This document shows positions 16,887-23,579 of a DNA stretch of 23,579 bases, piece by piece (position 1 is the first letter of the stretch; the number at the start of each line of letters is the position of its first letter). The translations under genes were made by a program, and so were the position numbers. The notes under the pieces are model-generated. The model did not search any database. It was not told the DNA's origin and worked only from the letters and a program-made list of their open reading frames with translations. The stretch spans positions 395,286 through 418,864 of the forward strand of contig MU631328.1 in the NCBI GenBank assembly GCA_026770615.1. Direction: 5' to 3'. Source of the stretch: Pavlovales sp. CCMP2436 (taxonomy: Eukaryota > Haptophyta > Pavlovophyceae > Pavlovales).

Positions 16887-17618
16887 TCACTTGCCGGGGA
16901 GCAGCTTCCTGCGCAGCGTCTGGCGCTTGAAGGCCTTTGGCTGCACGCCCTGCACGCCCTTGCCCTTGGGCGCGGCGGCCCTCGTCTCGACCACCTTTTT
17001 GTCCAGCCGGCCGATCACGCGCTGTTTGCGCCGGTCGGCGGCCGTCGTGCCGCGGTCGGGAGACCAGTTGCCCTTGCGGCGCTTCTTCTCGACCGACTTG
17101 ATGATCTTGTTCACCTTCTGCTCCGAGACGCCGTCCGCGCGGCGGATGAGCGAGATCCATACGCCGCCGGCCGACTTGCGCTTGCCCTCGTCCGCGGCCC
17201 CGCTGCCCGGGCAGAGCACGCCGCCCTGTGCCTCGATACGCATCGCGCGCTTGAGCACCTTGAGCGCCATCTCTGCGCCCACCTCGCCGACGAGCGCGTG
17301 GATCAGCTCGACGTTGGACTCACCCAGTCGCTCGATCACAAAGTTGGCCACCTCGTCCACCGGCGCCCTCTCCATGATCATCGAGTCGAGGTCCGCGTTG
17401 GGGCTGAGCGGCGTGAGGCACGCGAGCGGGTTGCGCTTCGAGGCCGAGCGTGTCTTCTTGGGCGTCCCGTCCGCGGGGACGGGCGCGGGCTCCTGCTCCT
17501 GCTGCTGCTGCTCCTCGCGCCGGCCGAGGATCTCGTCGAGGATCGCGCGGTCCTGGTCGTCGAATTCGTACTCGCCATCGTTCGGCTCGATCCCGTCCAG
17601 CTCCATCGCGTTGTCCAT
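16887..17618 (-). CDS. PHAX: PHAX RNA-binding domain protein (snRNA export adaptor-like), 243 aa
   Basis: PHAX bridges the cap-binding complex and the exportin CRM1 during nuclear export of spliceosomal U snRNAs, and also acts in snoRNA transport. The diagnostic RNA-binding domain spans about residues 88-175: VANFVIERLGE, ELIHALVGEVGAEMALKVLK, RIEAQGGVL, then KRKSAGGVWISLIRR, matching the family pattern ending in a GG-V-(F/W) block and a basic residue cluster. The N-terminus is acidic (EPNDGEYEFDDQD) with a glutamine tract, and the C-terminus is highly basic (KAFKRQTLRRKLL), plausibly a nuclear signal or RNA-binding tail. It is shorter than the human protein (about 394 aa), as in many protists. 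The start at 17618 gives MDNAMELDG. No intron is needed. Confidence 0.82.
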   Translation of the reverse strand: MDNAMELDGIEPNDGEYEFDDQDRAILDEILGRREEQQQQEQEPAPVPADGTPKKTRSASKRNPLACLTPLSPNADLDSMIMERAPVDEVANFVIERLGESNVELIHALVGEVGAEMALKVLKRAMRIEAQGGVLCPGSGAADEGKRKSAGGVWISLIRRADGVSEQKVNKIIKSVEKKRRKGNWSPDRGTTAADRRKQRVIGRLDKKVVETRAAAPKGKGVQGVQPKAFKRQTLRRKLLPGK

Positions 17619-17989
17619 CGCCGCGTCCGTCTGCCTCTGCGGAGAGGTTCTTCACCGGCTTGTTTTGGGCGCGGCTTCCGTGCAACCGCGCCCAAAAATC
17701 CGAGTCCGGGAAAAAAGACCCGGACTCAGTACTCTCCTGGACTCAGGACTGCAAGGTTTATTTGCTTTGTCGTCCGCGCTCGACGCGGTCGTGCCCAGCT
17801 CCACGTCGAGCCATGGCGCGCCGCTTCGCGGTCGGCGAGGAGGGCGTGCCGTGGTCACACATTCTTCATTCAGCGACACATACATAAACTTACACTGGGC
17901 ACACACATACATGACACAGCTGCCGCTGGTGTTTGCAAGCAACGAACTACGAAGAGTACTCGTTTTATGTTTTTTTTTAACAGCCAGCG
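17619..17989. promoter_or_regulatory. Divergent spacer between PHAX and ADAT1-like genes with two hairpins
   Basis: A 371-bp shared upstream region. It contains two adjacent inverted repeats: TTTTGGGCGCGG against CCGCGCCCAAAA (17663-17697, 11-nt loop) and GAGTCCGGG against CCCGGACTC (17702-17727, 8-nt loop). A T run lies at 17970-17978, shortly before the ADAT1-like start. The promoter role is inferred from position. Confidence 0.5.
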
Positions 17990-19045
17990 ATGGAGTCCGG
18001 CGACGAAGCGCCCGTGGCTCCGAGTTCAGAGCTGGCGGTGGACCAGGCCGAGCCCACGGCGCTGCCGGCGACGACGATGGACCGGCCATCGTCAGAGCTG
18101 GCGGCCCCGAGTTCGGAGCCCGCGGCGGTGAAGGCCGCGGTGCGCTCGGCCGAGAAGGACCGGCTGGCGACATGCGCGTTCGCGGACCGAGTCGCCGCGG
18201 CCGTCCTTGGCGCGTACCGGCAGGGCGCGGGCGCATTCGAGACGGAGCGCCGCGAGGCCGGCCGGCAGACGGTCGTGGCGGGCATCTGTGCGCTTGACGC
18301 GTCGACCGAGCCGCCGACGCTGGCGTGCGTCGCGTGGGGCTGCGGCACAAAGTTCCTGCGCCGCGAGCTCGTTGACGCGGACCCGCTCGGCGCGCGCGTG
18401 CGCGACAGCCACGCGGAGGTGCTTGCCCGCCGCGGGCTTCTGCACGCGCTCTACGCGGAGCTAGACGAGTCGGCGGCCTTGGTGCCCGGCGACCACGGAG
18501 GTGCTGCGGGGCCACAGGGTGCGGCCGGCGGCTCGCCCAGTGGCGGCGACCTTGCGCTCTGCGCCGAGCGCGGGCCGCGCGTCCGCCTCCTCGAGCTCGT
18601 GCCGCCCAGTGGCAATGGCGGCCCGGAGCTGTGCTGGCGGCTGCGATCCGAGGTGACGCTGCACCTCTACTCGTCGAGTCAACCGTGTGGCAACGCGGCG
18701 ATGAAGCGCTGGGCCAAGGGCGCCCCCGAGAAGCAGCTGCCCGAGCTGGATGCGCTCGAGTGGCCGCAGAACCTCGCAAACCACGCGCGGCAGCACTGGT
18801 CGCAGCAGAAAGAGGGGCAGGTCGCGCGCCTCGTCAAAAAAGAGGAGAGCTTCTTTCCTCCCGCCGCCTTGGGCGCTGCGCCCGCGGCCGCGGCCGCGGC
18901 CGAGTCCGCGCAGCTCGATCCCGAGCCGATTGGGCGCGCCGACGCGCCGCCGTTCGCGGAGCAGGTCCTCCACCCGCCGGGTACTTCCCTCCCAGGCGAG
19001 ACAATCAGCCGCACGCACACGTGCAGCGACAAGATCTGCCGCTGG

Positions 19046-19090
<45 letters not shown>

Positions 19091-19953
19091 GTCCCCCGAC
19101 TACGCGCAACTCGTATCGTCATTGTCCGTAATACTGGTGCTGTTGGTTGACTCGGATATCGCGGCGAGGTGCAATACTGTTAATCATACGAATACTAACA
19201 CTAACAAAAGCAACAACCAACAGCAACAACAACAACAACACAGTGCAACTGCCTTTGTTTGGCGGTTGCCCCGGATTTGAATTAGTCTGCTGCCATGAGT
19301 TGTTACACATGCGTACTCGCACCACAACAACAACAACAAAAAAGTGCCTCGGCCTGCAGGGCGGGCTGCTTGCGCACTTCATTCCCTCCCCGCTTGCGCT
19401 CAGCTCCACCACCGTCGGCCGCAAGTTCCACAGAGCATGCTTGGAGCGTGCGCTCTGCTGCCGCGCGCAGGACTTCGAACAGCCCACCGAGACCCTCGCG
19501 CCCGAGCCCGGCTCAAAGCGCAGGCGAAAGCCAGGACCCCGACTGCGGCCGCCCGCTGGCTACCGCGTGCAGCACCTCGCGGTCATGAGCACCGCCGTGA
19601 AGCTCGACCCAAACACAGCCATCTCAACTGCCAAGGACGCGGTCCACGCCTCCTTCGACGACCCGCGAGTGCTCTGGTGGTCCGCCGCGGCCACGGCCCC
19701 CGAGATGCTCGACGGCATGACGGGGCTGCCGCTCGAGCAGCAGCCGGCCGCGAGCGAGCCCGCTCCGTCGGCGGTCTGCTCACAGCGGCTGTTTGCGCGC
19801 TTCGGCGCGCTCTGCGAGCGGACGCGGCGAGACGCGCTCCTTGCCGCCTCGCGCCCAGCCGACGCGAAGCATGCCTGTGCTGCGTACGCTCAGGCGCGTG
19901 AGGCGCTGCTCACTGACCCGTACCAGCTGGGTCCGTGGCAGGTGAAGGGCTAG
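17990..19953 (+). CDS. ADAT1: tRNA-specific adenosine deaminase 1 (ADAT1/Tad1-like), two exons, 555 aa
   Basis: Deaminates adenosine to inosine in tRNA (A37 of tRNA-Ala in the known enzymes). Exon 1 is 17990-19048 and exon 2 is 19345-19953. The deaminase signatures are SHAEVLARRG with zinc-ligand H141 and catalytic E143, SQPCGNAAMKRW (C233) and THTCSDKICRW (C345), giving the complete H/C/C zinc site. The second exon supplies CLGLQGGLLAHF followed by SPLALSSTTVGRKFH, the standard continuation after CSDKI-x-RW, which fixes the splice junction at RWQ/CLGL. The intron is phase 0, GT-AG and 296 bp long. A 55-residue Ala/Ser/Pro-rich leader precedes the domain and may be disordered or a targeting signal. 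No dsRNA-binding domain is seen, which favours ADAT1 over ADAR. Length is slightly above human ADAT1 (about 502 aa). Confidence 0.87.
19049..19344 (+). other. Intron of ADAT1-like gene with T38 tract at the donor
   Basis: The donor is GT followed immediately by an unbroken run of 38 T (19050-19087). The 3' part is A-rich with CAA repeats (about 19208-19240 and 19321-19344), so the AG at 19343-19344 has no polypyrimidine tract in front of it. Exon frame and domain continuity on both sides support this junction. An alternative acceptor nearby would break the conserved LGLQGG. Confidence 0.75.
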
Positions 19954-20517
19954 GTGCCGTCGGAGCTATGTAAGCTGTCTGATGTGCCTGATCAGTTATG
20001 TCAGAATAAATGTGCGTCAAGCTGATGCATTACATTTTGTAGGCATCGCATTAATTAGTAAGTACGTATATTTTATTACTTATTTGGTATCTCTCGCTCC
20101 ATGTCCTGACTCCTGTCGCATGTCAATTATTTATTGACTGATACGCCCGACAGTCACAGTTGCCTGCGAAAGTATTTCGAATGAATTATGGCGCGACAGC
20201 CGCCACATTGCTTGGTCATCAGAATATTAGACCAGGGCAACTTCCAGGACAGTCAGACGCCATAGCTTTAAATGCCTATCAGTGAACTAAATACATATGT
20301 ATGGAGCAGCAAGAGGCTTGCATAGTTCACAATAGTTGTGCCGCCTAGACCCTAGTTTCAGCATGTGTATAACTACCTACAAAAACGTCCGGTGTAAGTT
20401 AGTTAGCGACTATTAATGATTAATGCTATGATTACTATTACATTAATATTAATACTAATTAATGAATTAATTAAGGCGGCGGAGGGCAGACTGGCAGACG
20501 GAACCTTGGCATTGTTT
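19954..20517. other. Convergent 3' spacer, repeat-bearing
   Basis: No gene seen. AATAAA at about 20005 is a likely poly(A) signal of the ADAT1-like gene. Positions 20210-20290 carry a diverged copy of the 75-bp dispersed repeat (TTAGACCAGGGCAACTTCCAG). The stretch 20400-20480 is AT-rich. Confidence 0.5.
20210..20290 (+). repeat. Dispersed 75-bp repeat, diverged copy
   Basis: Shares TTAGACCAG.GCAACTTCCA and CAGACGCCAT with 22713-22795 and with the minus strand of 9765-9845. In the best-preserved copies the sequence can be read as LDQHNFQD, so it may derive from the end of a coding element, but here the frame is stopped. Confidence 0.5.
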
Positions 20518-21443
20518 TTATTCAAAAGGAGGTTGACACTCCTTTTTGTGCGATGGCCAATCTTTCCGCTGGCAGGCTGTAGAGCAGCACCACGCGATCT
20601 TGCAGCGGGCGCACGCCTTCAGCAACGGCGGCACGGCTTCTCCTTGAATTCCCTGTGCCGCGCGCTCCGCAGCCGCCAACTCCATCCCGCGGCACGATAC
20701 GACACCGCACACTGCGCAAACGCGCGCCGCCATCTTGTCGGCCACGTTAACGCGCGCCGCCATCTTGTCGGCCACGTTCACCTCACCATCGGCGCGCGCG
20801 CCGCGCACAATCTGCTTGACTGCCTGGTGCAACTTGCACATCGCCTCCGCCCTGCACACCGGATTGTCGCAGCATGGAATCGGGCACATGTCCACTATCT
20901 TTACCACGACGGTGCCTATTATACGTTCGCAGGGAAGGGGTAGCGTTCCTCCGCCATGAGAAAGGACTTGAATCAGGAGCGGTGGGGGTGGGGGGGAGGG
21001 GGGTCAGGGGAGGAAGGCCGGGTTGAGCCATCCGGGAGCGGACGTTAAAGCTAGGAAATTAGATGCAGTCAGGGATGCGTACCTGAACCAACCTGGGGGA
21101 TATTCTCGCTGCGGCACATAATGAGGTCGCCTACCAGCTGCGTTGCCTTCTTGGTGCAGTCGGCGCGCACGTCGCAGATGAAGCCCACGCCGTGGGCCAT
21201 CACGCGCGGCATCAAACCCGTGTAGATGGCCAACATGTATGCGCTTTTTCGCTGCATATTCGAAGATCCGGGTACGGAGCGCGCGATGTCTTCAGGGAGG
21301 CGCACGGGGAAGATCATCTTCTCACGTCGCCCGGTCCGGTCGCACACGGTTAGGCAGAACTCGGATGGGGTGTATCCCTCCCCTTCCGGCGGCGTAAGTG
21401 CGGCTTCAAATGCGGCGTGCTCCCTACTCTGCCCGCTCGCCAT
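20518..21443 (-). CDS. MYND zinc-finger protein, two exons, about 269 aa
   Basis: Exon 1 is 21443-21083 (start MASGQSREHAAF) and exon 2 is 20966-20518, joined across a 116-bp phase-1 GT-AG intron that has a clear pyrimidine tract. The first exon encodes about 120 residues with no domain I recognise (SEFCLTVCDRTGRREKMIFP, RKSAYMLAIYTGLMPRV). The second ends with a MYND finger: CAVCG, then KACARCKIAWCCSTACQRKD and HKKEC, supplying the Cys and His ligands for two zincs. MYND fingers mediate protein-protein contacts. The segment VNVADKMAAR is duplicated back to back in exon 2. The true start could lie further upstream, because the frame stays open through an 18-bp repeat at 21497-21568. Role unknown. 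Confidence 0.7.
20721..20780 (-). repeat. 30-bp tandem duplication inside the MYND gene
   Basis: Two adjacent 30-bp copies differ by about one base and encode VNVADKMAAR twice. The length is a multiple of three, so the frame is kept. It looks recent. Confidence 0.85.
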
Positions 21444-21496
21444 TGCGACGGCAGTGGACGGAGGCTCGGTAGGGCGGGCAGGCTCGAACAAGGCGT

Positions 21497-21568
21497 GGCA
21501 GGCTCGGTCTTGGTGGCAGGCTCGGTCTTGGTGGCAGGATCGGTCTTGGTGGCAGGCTTGGTCTTGGC
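21497..21568. repeat. Four 18-bp tandem repeats upstream of the MYND gene
   Basis: Unit GGCAGGCTCGGTCTTGGT, four copies with one or two changes. On the minus strand one frame reads PATKTE repeats, but that is not the frame of the MYND exon. It may be 5' UTR or coding through another exon. Confidence 0.8.
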
Positions 21569-21652
21569 GGCGGCTGCGGATCAGAGTGGGTCACATTTTA
21601 AAAGTATTTAAAAAATCCTGGTGAACCTATGAAAACAAAGTTTTCTCTGGTA

Positions 21653-21819
21653 CAGGGGATCGCGGGCAATAAGAACGGCGGGTTTTGAGGCTGAGGCTGA
21701 GTTTCTTAGCAGATTACATACAAACAATGGTTAACTTTCGGTTAAAATTACTATTGAAGAGCTAAGAAACGAGGCTCAGTTTCTCAACACGACGGTTTCT
21801 TATTGCCTGCGATCCCCTG
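21653..21819. mobile_element. 167-bp MITE (TA target, Tc1/mariner-like), copy 2
   Basis: Ends are CAGGGGATCGCGGGCAATAA and TTATTGCCTGCGATCCCCTG, perfectly flanked by TA on both sides (21651-21652 and 21820-21821). The inner inverted pair is GAGGCTGAGTTTCTTAGC against GCTAAGAAACGAGGCTCAG. It has the same length as the copy at 8903-9069 and no coding capacity. Confidence 0.88.
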
Positions 21820-22222
21820 TACCCAGCTCGCACCCCTTTAATTCACCTAGGCCGCCGCGGCCGTTGATACAAACCAAACAAACTAAATCATACATACAAA
21901 ACGAAACTAGAGCCATAGGTAAAAAGTTTGAAAATAAACAAAAACCATAGGTAAGAACCAAACCAGTTTGCAATCCCTCAATTAAAAAAGAGCTAAATCC
22001 CGCACAAACTGAATAATAGTGATAGTAAGCGTGATAGTAATACAACCCCTCCACCTGTCCCAGGTCCGTAGGATACTCCTTATTTCGTAATAAGTAGTTC
22101 TTTATCTTTTTACATCACATAGAAGGCGGCGGCGGCGGCGTTGACAAAGTGGCAAGGACATCGGCGTGTCCGGCAACTCAACGAAGTATTATTTTTTGTG
22201 GTGGTCAAGCAGCACAGACGCA

Positions 22223-22306
22223 GCTGAAGACCTGCTGGAACGGCAGATTTACTTGCAAAAGTGACGTCGTTATGAACCGATGATGATGAGAGGACTCGAA
22301 CGGAAT
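22223..22306 (+). repeat. Dispersed 85-bp repeat, copy 2
   Basis: Partner of 2311-2396. It shares the identical 20-mer GTGACGTCGTTATGAACCGA and flanking similarity. On its minus strand it contains CCGTTCGAGTCC, which resembles a tRNA internal B box, so a tRNA-derived SINE is one possibility. No A box was found at the expected distance. Confidence 0.7.
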
Positions 22307-22712
22307 TAACTATATAAACATCCACCGACGTGCAGCCCGAATGCAAGGCGTACGGGCATGCCGTTGGAGGGTCAGTGCATCGGTCGTCTCAGCGCCTGTT
22401 TCACTGCCCGCGTCTTCTCTCCGCCGTGAACTTTACCGTCGTCGCATCGCGCTGCTGCGTCCCTGCGCACATTACAACAAACCATACACGCAAAACAAAA
22501 CTCCATATTGATATAGCCTGAACCATGCTATCATGTGCTTCAAGTGCAGGTACAGAAGTTGATTCTGTAAAAGTTGGTTTACATTAGTGTAGTTGGTGAC
22601 GAAGTCGTTCCAGATGCCGCAGGCTCCCCCCTCCCCATACACACACACCTCAGCTTACCGCCTAACTTACATCACACAGCACATATAGCAATGTTGACAC
22701 GCAGATACAGCA

Positions 22713-22795
22713 GGCAATGGGTGACACAGCGCTTAGACCAGCACAACTTCCAAGATCATTTAGATGCCAGCTTGAATCCCTAGTTCAATAACATT
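22713..22795 (+). repeat. Dispersed 75-bp repeat, copy on plus strand
   Basis: GCAATGGGTGACACAGCGCT, then AGACCAGCACAACTTCCAAG, then CTTGAATCCCTAG. It matches 9765-9845 (minus) best and 20210-20290 less well. It lies at the end of a 69-codon ORF (22574-22783) whose tail reads RLDQHNFQDHLDASLNP. Confidence 0.65.
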
Positions 22796-23502
22796 AAAAA
22801 ATATGTACACCCGACTAAGGTAGTTAGTTAACTGGTCTCTCAACCGTGCGTTATTCGTACAGTTTACTAACTTACGGGTAGAAGCCACATCGTTGATGAT
22901 TGGATCCGGTATCTTCTAAAATGGGCGCATAGCGGGTCTATCATGATAAAAATCAAAAACTTAATCTCTCAGCTTTTTAGCTTATGATTGAGCCCTTCCT
23001 GTTGAGCACGTTGCTCTTCATCCGTCCGTGTCTAGACTTTGTAACTAGCGTAAGTGGAGCCTGCCACCCGTCGTCGAGCGAAAGGGCCGCACCTTGAAAG
23101 TAGCGCTGCAAGGAGTTGCTGAGAGGAGAAGATGACCGGCTAAATATTCAACAATTTCAGCCCACCCCGCGCTGGCCATGGCCGAGAAGGGAGGGTGCTG
23201 CAGAGCGCTCGAGCTGGATGATCTTGCATGCGTCATGTGTGTGCGCTGCACATATACTCCCGGCGAGCTTGCACCGTGTCGTACGGGCCGTATATTCCGA
23301 TTCGCTTTCATCTCTCGCGGACGGTGCTGACGACATTTTTGCCTTTTAAAAAAAAGATGCACTCGCCTTGCCATACAGGTGCTGGCGGCCGGCAGTGCGC
23401 AGCAGGCAGAACGGCAGGAGGCTGCCTGCTGCTGCTGCTTGCTGCGCACTCCCGGCAGCAAATAGCCTCCTGCGCCCGGCGCCTGCTGCTGCTGCTGTCT
23501 GC

Positions 23503-23547
23503 TCACTTGTAGAGCACGTCCAGCTGCGCTTTGTGCCGCGCCACGAT
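23503..23547 (-). CDS. Terminal exon of a gene running off the right edge (partial)
   Basis: On the minus strand a long pyrimidine tract ending CCCGCCAG (23579 to 23548) is followed by 14 codons, IVARHKAQLDVLYK, and a TGA at 23505-23503. This has the form of a last exon with a typical acceptor. The rest of the gene is outside the window and the product cannot be named. Confidence 0.5.
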   Translation of the reverse strand: MVARHKAQLDVLYK

Positions 23548-23579
23548 CTGGCGGGCAGGGAGGGGAGGGGGGAGGGGGG

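Larger units (their letters stand above)
21822..23502. other. Intergenic, repeat-rich, no supported gene
   Basis: AT-rich DNA with short ORFs that lack domains. It contains the second 85-bp repeat (22223-22306), the 75-bp repeat (22713-22795) and, at about 23385-23495, an inverted repeat and CTG runs (GGCAGTGCGCAGCA against TGCTGCGCACTCCCGGC). A 44-codon minus-strand frame starting MASAGWAEIVEYLAGH (about 23045-23179) is the most protein-like ORF but cannot be assigned. Confidence 0.4.

Noticed and set aside
17652..18779. A 375-codon minus-strand ORF opposite the ADAT1-like gene
   Set aside because: Antisense shadow rich in Arg/Pro/Ala. The plus strand has the full deaminase signature.
20700..20800. 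Direct repeats that might be a CRISPR array
   Set aside because: Two head-to-tail 30-bp copies without spacers, in frame within a eukaryotic coding exon.
1..23579. tRNA, rRNA or snRNA genes
   Set aside because: I looked for cloverleaf B boxes and rRNA-like stretches. The only B-box-like motif (22285-22300, minus strand) has no partner A box, so no RNA gene is called.

Overview
This window looks like nuclear DNA of a microbial eukaryote, most likely a unicellular alga or similar protist. The genes are eukaryotic (dolichol kinase, Rab geranylgeranyltransferase alpha, a PHAX-type RNA export adaptor, ADAT1-type tRNA deaminase, MYND zinc fingers). Spliceosomal GT-AG introns can be read directly. 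Coding DNA is very GC-rich, while the spacers are AT-rich and full of small repeats. Abundant MYND and Sel1 proteins together with microexons would suit a haptophyte or pelagophyte, but that placement is inference. A run of 310 N at 12366-12675 is an assembly gap.

Layout. Positions 1-3460 hold no convincing gene: one doubtful 48-codon ORF, several hairpins (including a near-perfect 102-nt one at 1490-1591) and dispersed repeats. At 3461-6173 a dolichol kinase (minus) and a Rab geranylgeranyltransferase alpha subunit (plus) diverge from a 115-bp spacer; both proteins act on long-chain isoprenoids. At 6878-8479 (minus) lies a Sel1-repeat protein ending in a MYND finger, broken by two compensating frameshifts. 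Positions 8480-10248 are gene-free and hold a TA-flanked 167-bp MITE and other repeats.

The most unusual locus is 10249-14722 (minus). It is not visible as one long ORF, but splice signals and phase let me assemble ten exons (about 513 codons): a possible N-myristoylation signal, one membrane anchor, an expansin-like double-psi beta-barrel domain spread over microexons, and a long proline-rich tail. Several of its exons are preceded by tandem copies of their own acceptor and first bases, and one 34-nt microexon is present three times with intact splice sites. From its 5' end, again across 115 bp, a PhyH-type dioxygenase fused to a membrane domain runs on the plus strand (14838-16592).

Next come the PHAX-domain protein (16887-17618, minus), the divergent two-exon ADAT1-type deaminase (17990-19953, plus) and a two-exon MYND protein (20518-21443, minus). 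The remainder (21444-23502) is repeat-rich, with a second copy of the MITE. The last 45 bases of a gene that continues past the right edge on the minus strand lie at 23503-23547. Genes alternate strand almost perfectly, so most share either a short divergent promoter or a convergent 3' spacer.
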